64,000 nt of DNA from Cynocephalus volans. Its lineage: Eukaryota; Chordata; Mammalia; Dermoptera; Cynocephalidae. The notes beneath the pieces are model-generated. The model saw nothing but the letters and a program-made list of their open reading frames with translations. It did no database searches and had not been told where the DNA came from. The position numbers and the translations under genes are program-made. Location: contig NC_084478.1 in NCBI RefSeq assembly GCF_027409185.1, positions 80,645,624 through 80,709,623 of the forward strand, in the 5' to 3' direction. Positions 14,885 to 28,050 of the stretch are shown piece by piece (the stretch's first letter is position 1; each line of letters starts with the position of its first letter).

Positions 14885-15245
14885 GAGTGTCTCCTATTTG
14901 CCAAGCACAGTGCTAAGCAATTTGTGTACATTATCTCATGTAATCCTCAGAACAATTCTTTATGGTAAGTACCATTATTATCTCCATTTTAAGGGGTGAT
15001 ACTCAAAGATTTAACATAGGGCCTGACCAATTAAAATGAATACCTGTAGACAATCAGTACAGCCATACTCACACACACTAATTGAATATTGGCCTTGTCT
15101 ATTTTATGGATGAAGAAACTGAGGTACTGAGAGTTTAAGTAACCTTAAACTCAGCCAGTAATGGGGCTGGGGATTTGAACTCAGATCAGTGCATTTCCAA
15201 AGCCTGTGTTTGGCTGTTATCACTATGCTGTGTTGCATAGCTTCC
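14885..15245 (-). repeat. MIR SINE interrupted by a 109-bp insert
   Basis: Antisense MIR sequence (GTGTCTCCTATTTGCCAAGC, then TCTCATGTAATCCTCAGAAC, then GATGAAGAAACTGAGGTACT). The middle is split by 14992-15100, which is flanked on both sides by ATTTTA (14986-14991 and 15101-15106). The insert has no tail and is not identified. Confidence 0.7.
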
Positions 15246-15373
15246 TACTAGAGAGGGAAGGCTGATCACATGGCTAACCATATTTGGGTGATTGGTAAAG
15301 GTGAAACGTTAGTTATTCAGGTTGAATATTTCTTCCTAATTAATCACAAAGTCCTGACCTGTATAATAACATC

Positions 15374-15717
15374 TGCTATGGGCAATGTTTAGGTCCCCTC
15401 CAAATTCATATGTTGAAACTTAATTCCTAATGTTATAGTATTAGAAGGTGGGTCCATTGGGAGGTGATTAGGCCACGAGGGCAAAGCCTTCATGAATGGG
15501 ATTAGTGCCCTTATAAAAGCGGCCCCAGGGAGTTGCCTTGCCTTTTTCTACCATGTGAGGCCATAGGGAAAGGGTGCCATCTATGAACCAGGAAACAGGA
15601 ATCTGCCAGCATCTTTATCTTGGAGTTTCCAGCCTCCACAACTATGGGAAATTTCTGTTATTTATAAGCCACTCAGTTTATGGTATTTTGTTATAGTAGC
15701 CCGAATGGACTAAGACA
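15374..15717 (+). repeat. MaLR LTR (MST/MLT-like)
   Basis: The element begins TGCTATGGGCAATGTTTAGG, followed by CCCCTCCAAATTCATATGTT and GGGAGGTGATTAGGCC. It ends AGCCCGAATGGACTAAGACA. This is the plus-strand plan of an ERVL-MaLR LTR. The 5-bp duplication is no longer clear. Confidence 0.75.
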
Positions 15718-15719
15718 AC

Positions 15720-16280
15720 CCTCAATTTAATGTTGTAGAGAAGGACGTGGTTATTATCTAAATCCAGCCTTAATATCAAACACATTGAAGACATGTCATC
15801 ATGTGGCAGACATAACCCATCCTGGGGAGATTAAGGACTTTTACTTACTGCTTTAGGATTTTGGGAGAAGACAGGTTTGCAGGGGAGGGATGGTGGTGGT
15901 TAGGTCAAGAGTAGGATAGCCAGGAAGTGGCCTAATATGATTTCTTCTGAATAAAGTAAGCATGTGAAGATAAAATTACCCATTGACTGCAACATTTGAA
16001 TGTTCCCCATTATAGTCTCATTTTAACAAGTTAGGGAAGAAAAAACATGGCGGTTGGGTGGGGGATGGGGGATTGGTGGTGAGGGAAGATCGACATAGGA
16101 CATGATGAGTGACTAAAAAAGAATCTGTTCACATTCTGCTCAAATCTCCCATAGTTTCTTTCACAATACCGTAAGTCTTTTCTTGCAGTTTCAGCTTGGG
16201 CTCAGAGTCAGGGCCAAAATTCAAGCGACATCAAAATTTATTTTTGTAATAAAGGTTTATTTCCTCACGGGATTCTTGAA
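15720..16280. other. non-coding, nothing recognised
   Basis: Single-copy-looking sequence between a MaLR LTR and the (GA)n tract. It has G-rich patches near 16050-16090 and no supported exon or repeat. Confidence 0.4.
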
Positions 16281-16290
16281 GGGTTTGCCC

Positions 16291-16333
<43 letters not shown>

Positions 16334-16379
16334 GATAGAGATAGAGCGAGAGAGAGTGAGAGAGAGCGAGAGAAGGGGG

Positions 16380-16453
<74 letters not shown>

Positions 16454-16455
16454 AA
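16291..16455. repeat. (TG)n/(GA)n microsatellite
   Basis: A short TG run leads into interrupted GA, GACA and GATA units. A pure GA run of 68 bases follows at 16382-16449. A polypurine/polypyrimidine tract of this length can form triplex DNA and is expected to vary in length. Confidence 0.95.
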
Positions 16456-16459
16456 CATT

Positions 16460-17920
16460 GAGTCTGGGCTAAAAGGAATTTATTTTAGGACCTTGAGCTG
16501 TCTTTGGCTCTCAGGCCTATTGCCCTAGGAGGTGATTGATGGCCTTGTAAGTTTCCAGTCCACCCCTGGAGGCCCAACTCTGGGACTGCACCCTTCCCTG
16601 CTCAGGGAAGCCTCTGTTGCCTCAAAGGCAGAAGTGTGCTCTTTTCTCTCAAATCTTGAAGCACTGATCCACTCAGTGCTCCCATTCTTTTCAGAATGTA
16701 GCATTGATTAACATCGATATTGTCTGCACTGTTAATTGAATTATAGGCTCAATTCTGATTGAAAAGCTGCCAGTTCACTTTCTTTGGGCAACTGGGCTGC
16801 CTGTCCAAGGTGAGTTTACTTGTGTTCTTAACTGCAGAGCCAAGCATTAATATCACAAAGGGTAAATGACATTAAAAAAAAAAAGAGTCCATCTAGTATT
16901 TGCCAATTCTTGGTACGGCACTTAGAACCACGGAACAGCAGAATGTTAGAGTTGGTATTGATGAGCATCATTTTTATCCCCCTACTGGCTATATATTTTT
17001 TCCATTCATAATGAAAGCATCTTTACTCAGTCTCGTAGGAAGGGATGTGGATGAACTGTATATTATTCAAACTTAGATAAACCAGTTGATTGACTATGGA
17101 GGAAAGTCAACTAGAAAACCGGCATCCCTTCTAAGCCACCAAACTGCTACTATTTGGATGTATTTGAGAGGTAGCAACATGGAGGCAGCTTTCTTGTTTC
17201 TCATCCTGAAATAAGACTGAGCGATGTCCTGGGAAGCTAGGTGGGTTGCATGAGGTATGCTCATAAATTGTCATTTTGTAGCTGTGTCAGCTTGAAAGAG
17301 GAGAAATGGCATATCCTATATCACTTATTCTTTCAAATTTGTTTTTTATTGAAATTCTAGGTTCTCAGCAGCAGCTAGGTAGGCAGGATGGGAGGTGGGA
17401 AGGATAGCAGGAGTCTGGTTGGTTATGAGTGGTCAACTCTCCCATTTCCTTCCTGCCTCTCTGGCCATTCTTTCTCAGTCTCTGCTTCCAGGCCAGATCC
17501 ATATCCGATTCCACAGGTGAGCCCAGCTTAGGCTCAGATTGCAACTCCGAGCATGGTGACAGGATAAACTGGTACAGGCCTGGAGCCTGGAAGTTGGTAG
17601 CTGGGTAGGAAGTACCCCACAGTTCGGATCTGGCTTGGTTGTTGAGGGCCTTCCATTTCTCTCTTTTGCACCTTCCCTCTCTCTCTCTTCCTTTGAATGT
17701 GTAGTGACAAAGTTTATAGAAAACGTTTAATTCCTGGAGCACTTACTGGCTATTTGGCCCTGGGGATGTGGGTGCACGTGGGGTGTAGCAACATTGGCCT
17801 CCACATGAAAAGTTCTTAAGTACCTCCTTCCTTGTGGTACTCCACTGTTCTGCTCCAGAATCCACAATGACTCTCTGTTCCCCTTTGGTCAAGTTAAATC
17901 CTTTAGTTAAGGCTCTTCAT
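16460..17920. other. non-coding, nothing recognised
   Basis: Mixed-composition sequence without a supported exon, LTR or SINE. The 125-codon ORF on the minus strand at 17365-17742 has no features of a real gene. Confidence 0.4.
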
Positions 17921-17929
17921 ATCTGGCTC

Positions 17930-18080
17930 TGCCTATACACCTTCATTTATTCATCATTCAACAGACAGTTTCTGAGCACCAACTGTGTGCCAGTTACTGG
18001 ATTTGGCACTGGGCATCTGGCAGTGAATAAGACAGACATGGTTCCTGCTCTTATGGATTTAACAGTCTAGTGGGGGAGAC
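17930..18080 (-). repeat. L2-like ancient repeat
   Basis: ATTCATCATTCAACAGACAG, then GAGCACCAACTGTGTGCCAG and AACAGTCTAGTGGGGGAGAC. This is the minus-strand reading of the L2-like 3' module seen many times later in the window. Confidence 0.55.
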
Positions 18081-18089
18081 AATAGTATT

Positions 18090-19060
18090 ACAAAGAAATA
18101 TCATTATTATTATTAAACAAGGATGATCAGATTACCCTCCAGTACATTATGCCAGATGCTGTGCTGGAGAGTGATGTGGCAGCACAGGAGAGGACCCTTC
18201 ACCTTAGATGCTTTCCTGCCCCATGAGCTTGGCTGAAGGGTGACATTCCTAGGACCCCAGCTCTTCCTCCACAGACCACAGCCAGGCCCCCTGTGCTCTT
18301 TCCCTTGGTGCTCTCTACATCCAGGCCAGCCTCTTGACTCTAAGGCAGCCCCTCACTTAAGGTCTTCACCTTTACTGTTGGGAAGAGACAGGAAATAAGG
18401 AAGGTGAAGACATATTCTCTGGACATTTTCCATCATACATGCAGTCCCACTCTGGTCCTGGGAAGGGAGGAGGGTCTCTGCTCTGAGGTGGTTCCACTGC
18501 AAGTCCTTGATGTTTCCTTGATGAAAGCCAGGGCCATCTCATTGAAGAGGCTGGAGTGAGTGGACTAGGCAGCGGGGGAAGGGTGTGGGGCCAAAGCCGA
18601 TTTGCTTGGAGTTGAGCTTATTATAGAGCTCTGAAAGATTCATCAGCTTCAGGAATCGAAGTAGTGAAGGGCTCTCAGGCACCAGGCCCTGCCCAGGCCT
18701 GCTGTGCTCAGGCAGCAAAGTTCTGCCCACAATCTCCTTCAATCTGTTCGTACCTCATTTCTTCTGCTGCTGAGCAGAGATTAGTCTAAACAGCTCATAG
18801 TTCAAGGAAAAGTATCCCTGGAGAGTCCAGCCAAGTCCCTGCTTCCTGCCAGTCACTCTCTTGGCTTAAGTTTGAGTTCACCGAATAGGGAATTTGGGGT
18901 TCTCATTCAGCAACTGGATTTTACAGTTCAGAAAGGATGTTGCCTTTTGCCCATTTGTTGATTCTTAATTAGAATGCAACTTTTATAGTATCCATGTTCT
19001 AATGTACTAAACAAGGAACAACTATTTACTGAAATGGGTAATCTGATTACTCTTTTCTTT
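18090..19060. other. non-coding, nothing recognised
   Basis: Single-copy-looking sequence with no supported gene. Short AT-rich and GA-rich patches only. Confidence 0.4.
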
Positions 19061-19250
19061 ACCTTATTTTTAATTGACAAAAAATTGTATATATTTATGG
19101 GGTACAATATGATGTTTGATATATGTATACACCTACATTGTAGAATGATTAAATCAAGCTAATTAACATATCTATCACCCCACACACTTATTTTTTGTTG
19201 TGTGAACATTTAAAATCTATTATTTTAGCAATTTTGAGATATACTAGTTG
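19060..19250 (-). repeat. L1M 3' end fragment
   Basis: TATTTATGGGGTACAATATG, then GATATATGTATACACCTACA and GATTAAATCAAGCTAATTAA, are antisense to the 3'UTR of L1MA-type elements. No ORF remains. Confidence 0.75.
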
Positions 19251-20129
19251 TAGAGCCTTCTTGAACTGCTTAAGGGGCAATTAATTCTCTGAAGGAATAA
19301 ATAAAGACAAGCCACACTCAGGATCATTAGTGCAGACACAGGTATTCTGTTCAAAGTGTTTTACTAATAGAGTATAAAGGATTATAAGGATGTGAACATT
19401 TGTAGGAGGAAAGATAAGGAGCGAATTACGAGAAGAAAGAAACGGAAGCACACCAAAGTCAAAGAAGTGGGTTAGAAGAGAATCAGATGGGAGCTCAGTG
19501 TGTTGAACTTAAGTGTTTTTTGTGGAAACTCCCCAAGTGCACAAGGACATACACACACTAAAACACTCTGGTTTTCTGAGGACAATTTCCCCCTCTTTTC
19601 TACCTTCTAGAATGAAGAGAAATCAGGACTTGACCACAGGGTTGCCAGCACTGAAAGTTCCTGTACTCTCTCCTCGGAGAGCATCCCAAAAGCCCAGTAT
19701 GGCCAGGAAAGGAACCCATCCCATCTGGTGGGCCCCACCAGGAGGAGGTTCTGGGCTCTCTTTTTGCATAAAATATGGAGTGGTGTCCCTCTATCCTCCT
19801 TGAATCTATTGTTCCAGAAAATGGATTTGTTTTCATCCATTCATTACAATGTCCAGGCACTGTGGGATTTCCTAGAGACACTGCCCTCACGAGTAGTCCC
19901 CCTTACTTCAAGCTCCTGAGCGCTAGAAGGCTGTACTCACAGTCTGGTCTAGCCCATGCATGGCGCCGAGTATATGTTTGGGGAAGGAAAGCTAGATGAA
20001 TGAAGTCAGACTATTCGGTCGGTCTCCGCTGGTTACTCGCCGATGTGGGCGCGGGTGCGCTTGAATTTTTAGTATTTACGAAGAAAAAAATTGAAGTTAA
20101 AAAGACAAAGCAGAAAACAACTTTAACCG

Positions 20130-21500
<1,371 letters not shown>

Positions 21501-21509
21501 CCCGCCTGC

Positions 21510-23760
21510 TCCTCCAGGCACGTTCAGGGCTGCTGTGTCGGGTAGTGGCTGGGAAGGGGGGAGGGGAGACTGCCCCCGCCCCCCCCCACCGCTGGGGTCA
21601 GGCGGCACGGATTTGCTGGTGAGAACCTTTTAAAGGAACTGTCATCAGTTTCCTGAAGTGCATTCACTTTAGGAATCAGCCATGCCTGAGAAACGTCAGG
21701 TCCCAGTGGTGCCGTTAATGAGCACGCAGGACCCGTGAGAGGGTAGGCGGGCAAGGCGAGCCCTTGTCTTTACTACTTTGGATCCCAACACTTTAAATGG
21801 GGGATCCTCTACGTGGAAATGCAGTGCCCCCTTAGAGTATGGGACTTCTGCTGAAAGCAAGGGGACTGAATATGCTGGAAATGCTGACCACAGCTGGGGC
21901 ATGCCAGGTACCAGGGCCAATCGGTGCCTCCAGAATGTTAGGGGAGAGGAGGAGCAGTGTGGCCAAAAAGTTTCAGATGGAGGCAGAAGATAGCTACTGG
22001 GTGACTTTTGAAGGCAAGCCTCCAGCTGCCTTGGGAAAGAATTGCCTGAGTCAGCCCCTTTCTGTTACAGACCCCACCCCATCTACCCCCTTCCAGAAGG
22101 ACAGGAGTCAGAGGCCCCTGGTACAACTCTTCATAAAGGTCTCTGACCTCTGAGGTAGATGGCTGAGATGGAGAAAAATGAACTAGGTCCTGTGGGAAAA
22201 GGAAGGTGAGCCACAGATGGAATGTAGACAGGGGACATGGTGGGGCCCCAGGAAAGCTCAGTTAACAAAGGGGGTAAGAAGGGCATTGTTTTTTTTATTT
22301 TTCAGGTTTTTTTGAATTTTTGCTGGGGTCTCACTGCTTACCGGGATTAGTCTAGGAGAAATTTGGTAAGTCAGTTTAGGGGAGTAGTTTTCGAAATCCC
22401 CGCACAGCTTGCAGAGAGCCACCTACTAAGTTCAGCAGGGTAAGTCAAGGGCAGGGAGGAGGCTCTGCTTTTCCAGCTCGTACCTTCCTGTCCGCTGAGT
22501 CAGCGAGCTCTTTCCATGGAAGGGAATGGCTTCACCAAGTCACCTTGGACCTAACCTGTTCTGGTGATCTGTTGAGTTAGAAAGAGATGGCTTTATGAAA
22601 TGGGTATCTTTTAGAGGAAGGGAGCAATTCTTATGTTGCCTTTGGTTTGGCTTCTTGGAAGTTTGTAAGAGCTGGGAGAGTGGCCATCTCTCATCGTCAG
22701 TGTGGCCTCTTGCCTTTGAGAATGTACATGGTTTGCTTGGCTCAGAGGCACCCAGGGGATTGCTGCATAAACGGAACACAAAAGTAAGCTGGCAAAAAGG
22801 TCTGATTTTCCATTTTCTGGTCTAATAGCCCTACTCTCGACTCCCCTTGAGGTTCCCAGTGCACACTTTTCTCTTCAGGAGCTGTGATTGTGTAGCACTT
22901 AAATTAGGCCTTCTCAGCAATGGTCTGAGCATAAGTGCCAAATGCAAAGAGAGTTGGGGAGCATAATCAGTGCACCATCTGGCCACCCCCTCCTCACTCA
23001 GGCATAAGCTTCAACAAGGTGTTCAGCAGGCTGAATATTAGATTTTGAACATAAACAAACAAAAAAACAAGCATGTCAGGTCTTGCCCTTTTTCCTTTTC
23101 TATACCCTTTCCTCCTAGCACTCCCCCTCTTTACTGGGGTCAGCACTCCTGGCCGGCATGTTACCCTACATATTCTCCATCTGGCTGGATTTACCCCAAA
23201 CTCTTCCTCTAGGTATTTCTTTCCACCATGAGGGCAGGAGAAACCTAGGAAGGAGGGAGGAAGGTTTGGAAGGGACATGGCCAGAGTGAATGACAGCTGA
23301 CAGCAGCTTGTAGCCTCCCTGCAGGGACAACTTGGCTGCCACTGATGGACTGAGTAGTGGCAAGTCAGATTGGCCCATTGCCTACACTCTGGGCTGGGAC
23401 CCTGAGTAGCAGCAGGGGGAGAACAGGGAGAGGAGAGAGGTGGAGGAGGAGAAAGTGGATGCTAAAAGAGTATAAGGTGCTTCTCTACAAAATCATGGGT
23501 CATACCTGAACCACCTTCAAGGTTACAGGGGTAGGACTAGGCTGGGCTGGTTGCCTGGCAACATCTCCCCCCTCAAGGCTGTTCTTTGGTAACTTGAACC
23601 CCTTTGACACTGCCCTAGAAGGTCTTGTAACTGGTATGGGGTGGGGGACGGGGCCAGGAGGAGGAGAGGTTGCACTACAGGACTGAACCAGACCCCTCTG
23701 GTTGTGGATCTGTGGCAGTTGCCACACCCTAGTGTGACCCTGCCTATAACTTGAGTTTTT
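21510..23760. other. intronic, nothing recognised
   Basis: GC-moderate sequence downstream of the CpG island with no supported repeat or exon. Short ORFs under 105 codons on both strands appear to be chance. Confidence 0.4.
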
Positions 23761-23777
23761 TCCTACTTCTGGCTTTG
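23761..23777. repeat. target-site duplication, 3' side of full-length L1
   Basis: TCCTACTTCTGGCTTTG occurs here and identically at 30565-30581, flanking the L1. On the minus strand the preferred cut reads TTC|AAAG, close to the L1 endonuclease consensus TT|AAAA. Confidence 0.95.
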
Positions 23778-23875
23778 TTTTTTTTTTTTTTTTTTTATTT
23801 TATTTTATTTTATTTTTTTAAATTTTATTTTGTCGATATACATTGTAGCTGATTAATGCTCCCCATCACCAAAAC

Positions 23876-23907
23876 CTCCCTCCCTTCTCCCTCCCCCCCT
23901 CCCCCCA
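23876..23907 (-). other. G-rich tract of L1 3'UTR
   Basis: On the minus strand this is a run of G blocks (GGGGGGAGGGGGGGAGGGAG and on), able to fold as a G-quadruplex. A G-rich stretch in the 3'UTR is a conserved feature of mammalian L1. The same tract is present in the truncated copy near 3745-3780. Confidence 0.7.
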
Positions 23908-24035
23908 ACAATGTCCTTTCTGTTTGTTTGTTGTATCAACTTCAAATAATTGTGGTTGTTATATCTTCTTCCTCCCCGCCCCCCGGTTTGTGTGTGTATG
24001 TGTGTATGTGTGTGTGTGAATTTATATATTAATTT

Positions 24036-27000
24036 TTAGCTCCCTCCAATAAGTGAGAACATGTGGTATTTCTCTTTCTGTGCCTGACTTGTTTCACTTA
24101 ATATAATTCTCTCAAGGTCCATCCATGTTGTTGCAAATGGCAGTATTTCATTCGTTTTTATAGCTGAGTAGTATTCCATTGTGTAGATGTACCACATTTT
24201 CCGTATCCACTCATCTGATGATGGGCATTTGGGCTGGTTCCAGCTCTTGGCTATTGTAAAGAGTGCTGCGATGAACATTGGGGAACAGGTATACCTTCGA
24301 CTTGATGATTTCCATTCCTCTGGGTATATTCCCAACAGTGGGATGGCTGGGTCGTATGGTAGATCTATTTGCAATTGTTTAAGGAACCTCCATACCATTT
24401 TCCATAGAGGCTGCACCATTTTGCAGTCCCACCAACAATGTGTGAGAGTTCCTTTTTCTCCGCAGCCTCGCCAGCATTTATCGTTCATAGTCTTTTGGAT
24501 TTTAGCCATCCTAAGTGGGGTTAGATGGTATCTCAATGTGGTTTTGATTTGCATTTCCCGGATGCTGAGTGATGTTGAGCATTTTTTCATATGTCTGTTG
24601 GCCATTTGGATATCTTCCTTAGAGAAATGCCTACTTAGCTCTTTTGCCCATTTTTTAATTGGGTTGCTTGTTTTCTTCTTGTAAAGTTGTTTGAGTTCCT
24701 TATATATTCTGGATATTAATCCTTTGTCAGATGTATATTTTGCAAATATTTTCTCCCACTCTGTTGGTTGTCTTTTAACTCTTTTAATTGTTTCTTTTGC
24801 TGTGCAGAAGCTTTTTAGTTTGATATAATCCCATTTGTTTATTTTTCCTTTGGTTGCCCGTGCTTTTGGGGTCGTATTCATGAAGTCTGTGCCCAGTCCT
24901 ATTTCCTGAAGTGTTTCCCCTATGTTTTCTTTAAGAAGTTTTATTGTCTCAGGGTGTATATTTAAATCCTTAATCCATTTTGAGTTGATTTTAGTATACG
25001 GTGAGAGGTATGGATCTAGTTTCATTCTCCTGCATATCGATATCCAGTTATCCCAGCACCACTTGCTGAAGAGGCAGTCCCTTCCCCAGTGAATAGGTTT
25101 GGTGCCTTTGTCAAAGATCAGATGGCAGTAAGTGTGTGGGTTGATTTCTGGATTCTCTATTCTATTCCATTGGTCAGTGTGTCTGTTTTTATGCCAGTAC
25201 CATACTGTTTTGGTTATTATAGCTTTGTAGTATAGCTTAAAGTCAGGTAGTGTTATGCTTCCAGCTTTATTTTTTTTGCTGAGCATTGCTTTGGCTATTC
25301 GTGGTCTTTTATTGTTCCATATAAATGTCTGAATAGTTTTTTCCATTTCTGAGAAAAATGTCTTTGGAATTTTGATGGGGATTGCATTGAATTTGTATAT
25401 CACTTTGGGTAGTATGGACATTTTCACTATGTTGATTCTTCCAATCCAAGAGCATGGAATATCTTTCCATCTTCTTGTATCCTCTCTAATTTCTCTCAGC
25501 AGTGGTTTGTAGTTCTCATTATAGAGATTTTTCACCTCCTTGGTTAACTCAATTCCTAAGTATTTTATTTTTTTGGTGGCTATTGTAAATGGGCAGGCTT
25601 TCTTGATTTCTCCTTCTGCATGTTCACTATTGGAGAAAATAAATGCTACTGATTTTTGTGTGTTGATTTTGTATCCTGCTACTGTGCTGAAATCATTTAT
25701 CAATTCCAACAGTTTTTTTGTAGAGGTTTTAGGCTGTTCGATATATAGGATCATGTCATCTGCAAACAGGGACAGTTTGACTTCATCTTTTCCAATCTGG
25801 ATGCCCTTTATTTCCTTCTCTTCTCTGATTGCTCTGGCTAGTACTTCCAACACTATGTTGAATAGGAGTGGTGAGAGTGGGCATCCTTGTCTAGTGCCTG
25901 TTCTTAAAGGAAAAGCTTTCAGCTTTTCCCCATTCAGGATGATACTGGCAGTGGGTTTGTCATATATGGCTTTAATTATGTTGAGATACTTTCCCTCTAT
26001 ACCTAACTTATAGAGGGTCTTTGTCATGAATGAGTGCTGAACTTTATCAAATGCTTTTTCAGCATCTATAGAGATGATCATATGGTCCTTGTGTTTGAGT
26101 TTATTAATATGGTGTATCACATTTATTGATTTGCGTATGTTGAACCAACCTTGCATCCCTGGGATGAATCCCACTTGATCGTGATGAATAATTTTTCGTA
26201 TGTGTTGCTGTATTCTGTTTGCTAGTATTTTAGTGAGGATTTTTGCATCTATATTCATCAAGGATATCGGCCTGTAGTTTTCTTTTTTGGTTATATCTTT
26301 ACCTGGTTTTGGTATCAGGATGATGTTTGCTTCATAGAATGAGTTTGGGAGATTTGCGTCCGTTTCAATCTTTTGGAATAGTTTGTAAAGAATCGGTGTC
26401 AATTCCTCTTTGAATGTTTGGTAAAATTCTGCTGTGAATCCATCTGGTCCTGGGCTTTTCTTTGTTGGGAGCCTTCTGATAACAGCTTCAATCTCCTTTA
26501 TTGTTATTGGTCTGTTCAGATTTTCTACATCTTCACGGTTCAGTTTTGGGAGCTTGTGTGTGTCCAGAAATTTATCCATTTCCTCCAGATTTTCAAATTT
26601 GTTGGCGTACAGTTGTTTATAGTAGTCTCGAATGATTCCTTGTATTTCAGATGAATCAGTTGTAATATCGCCTTTTTCATTTCTAATTTTTGTTATTTGA
26701 GTCTTCTCTCTTCTTTTTTTTGTTAGCCATGCTAATGGTTTGTCAATTTTATTTATCTTTTCAAAAAACCAACTTTTTGATTCGTTGATCTTTTGAATTG
26801 TTTTTTGGTTTTCAATTTCATTCAGTTCTGCTCTGATCTTAATGATTTCTTTCCGTCTGCTAACTTTAGGATTGGATTGTTCTTGTTTTTCTAGTTCTTT
26901 AAGGTGAAGTGTTAGGTTGTTCACTTGCCATCTTTCCATTCTTCTGAAGTGAGCATTTAATGCAATAAATTTTCCCCTCAATACTGCTTTTGCAGTATCC

Positions 27001-27863
27001 CACAGGTTTTGGTATGATGTATCATTGTTTTCATTAGTTTCAATAAACTTTTTGATTTCCTGCTTGATTTCTTCTTGGACCCATATGTCATTAAGTAGAA
27101 TGCTGTTTAATTTCCATGTGTTTGTATAGTTTCCAGAGTTTTGTTTGTTATTAATTTCTAGCTTTAATCCATTGTGGTCTGAGAAGATACATGGGATAAT
27201 TCCAATTTTTTTGAATTTACTGAGACTTGATTTGTGACCTAATATGTGATCTATCCTGGAGAATGATCCATGTGCTGCTGAGAAGAATGAATATTCTGAG
27301 GTTGTTGGGTGGAATGTTCTGTAGATATCTGCCAATTCCAATTGGTCTAGAGTCTTGTTTAGATCTTGTGTTTCTCTACTGATTCTTTGCCTAGATGATC
27401 TGTCTAATATTGACAGTGGAGTGTTCAGGTCCCCTGCTATTATGGTATTAGTGTCTATTTCCTTCTTTAGGTCTAATAGAGTTTGTTTTATAAATCTGGC
27501 TGCTCCAACATTGGGTGCGTACATATTTATGATTGTTATGTCTTCTTGATGGATCAGTCCTTTTATCATTAAGTAGTGTCCCTCATTGTCTCTTTTTATG
27601 GTTTTTAGTTTAAAGTCTATTTTGTCAGATATAAGAATAGCCACTCCAGCTCGTTTTTCTTTTCTGTTTGCATGGTAAATCTTTTTCCATCCTTTCACTC
27701 TTAGTCTGTGTGAATCTTTATGGGTGAGGTGGGTCTCTTGTAGGCAGCATATAGTTGGGTCCTGCTTTTTGATCCAGTCAGCCAGTCTGTGTCTTTTAAT
27801 TGGGGAATTTAAGCCTTTAACATTAAGAGTTGTTATTGAAAGGTGTTGATTTATTCCTAGCAT
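24036..27863 (-). CDS. L1 ORF2p: endonuclease and reverse transcriptase
   Basis: This 1275-residue open frame matches the usual L1 ORF2p length. The N-terminal apurinic-type endonuclease (residues ~1-240) keeps N14, E43 (in CLQETH), the GDLNTPL Asp/Asn pair near 145-147, and the SDH triad near 228-230. The reverse transcriptase follows, with ILIPKPGKD and NYRPISLMN near 500-520 and the catalytic FADDMILY near 700. The C-terminal region carries C-x3-C-x7-H-x4-C (CWRGC, then H and C). ORF2p nicks target DNA and reverse-transcribes L1 RNA at the nick; it also mobilises SINE RNAs. No key residue is missing by eye. Translation in other L1s occurs by reinitiation after ORF1. Confidence 0.97.
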   Translation of the reverse strand: MLGINQHLSITTLNVKGLNSPIKRHRLADWIKKQDPTICCLQETHLTHKDSHRLRVKGWKKIYHANRKEKRAGVAILISDKIDFKLKTIKRDNEGHYLMIKGLIHQEDITIINMYAPNVGAARFIKQTLLDLKKEIDTNTIIAGDLNTPLSILDRSSRQRISRETQDLNKTLDQLELADIYRTFHPTTSEYSFFSAAHGSFSRIDHILGHKSSLSKFKKIGIIPCIFSDHNGLKLEINNKQNSGNYTNTWKLNSILLNDIWVQEEIKQEIKKFIETNENNDTSYQNLWDTAKAVLRGKFIALNAHFRRMERWQVNNLTLHLKELEKQEQSNPKVSRRKEIIKIRAELNEIENQKTIQKINESKSWFFEKINKIDKPLAWLTKKRREKTQITKIRNEKGDITTDSSEIQGIIRDYYKQLYANKFENLEEMDKFLDTHKLPKLNREDVENLNRPITIKEIEAVIRRLPTKKSPGPDGFTAEFYQTFKEELTPILYKLFQKIETDANLPNSFYEANIILIPKPGKDITKKENYRPISLMNIDAKILTKILANRIQQHIRKIIHHDQVGFIPGMQGWFNIRKSINVIHHINKLKHKDHMIISIDAEKAFDKVQHSFMTKTLYKLGIEGKYLNIIKAIYDKPTASIILNGEKLKAFPLRTGTRQGCPLSPLLFNIVLEVLARAIREEKEIKGIQIGKDEVKLSLFADDMILYIEQPKTSTKKLLELINDFSTVAGYKINTQKSVAFIFSNSEHAEGEIKKACPFTIATKKIKYLGIELTKEVKNLYNENYKPLLREIREDTRRWKDIPCSWIGRINIVKMSILPKVIYKFNAIPIKIPKTFFSEMEKTIQTFIWNNKRPRIAKAMLSKKNKAGSITLPDFKLYYKAIITKTVWYWHKNRHTDQWNRIENPEINPHTYCHLIFDKGTKPIHWGRDCLFSKWCWDNWISICRRMKLDPYLSPYTKINSKWIKDLNIHPETIKLLKENIGETLQEIGLGTDFMNTTPKARATKGKINKWDYIKLKSFCTAKETIKRVKRQPTEWEKIFAKYTSDKGLISRIYKELKQLYKKKTSNPIKKWAKELSRHFSKEDIQMANRHMKKCSTSLSIREMQIKTTLRYHLTPLRMAKIQKTMNDKCWRGCGEKGTLTHCWWDCKMVQPLWKMVWRFLKQLQIDLPYDPAIPLLGIYPEEWKSSSRRYTCSPMFIAALFTIAKSWNQPKCPSSDEWIRKMWYIYTMEYYSAIKTNEILPFATTWMDLERIILSETSQAQKEKYHMFSLIGGS

Positions 27864-28050
27864 TTTATTGGTTGTTTGGTTGTCTTAGGTGTCTTTTGTT
27901 CCTTGCTTTCTGATTTACTGTTTGGTTTCTTTGTTTGTTGGTTCCTTAGGTTGTAGATAGTGTTTTTGTTAGCTTGTTTTCTCTTCATGAATGCCATTTT
28001 TATTGTACTAGCGGGTTTAGATTTTTCTTAGGTTTTTATGGCTGTGGTAG
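27864..28050 (-). other. L1 inter-ORF spacer
   Basis: 187 bases separate the ORF1 stop from the ORF2 ATG, longer than the roughly 60 bases I recall for human L1. Read on the minus strand it is A-rich and contains no ORF of note. Confidence 0.8.

Noticed and set aside
16231-16458. 75-codon Ser/Leu repeat ORF
   Set aside because: A translation of the (GA)n microsatellite.
24187-27549. Plus-strand ORFs inside the L1
   Set aside because: Antisense shadows of ORF2; the same shadow occurs at 4067-4564 in the truncated copy.
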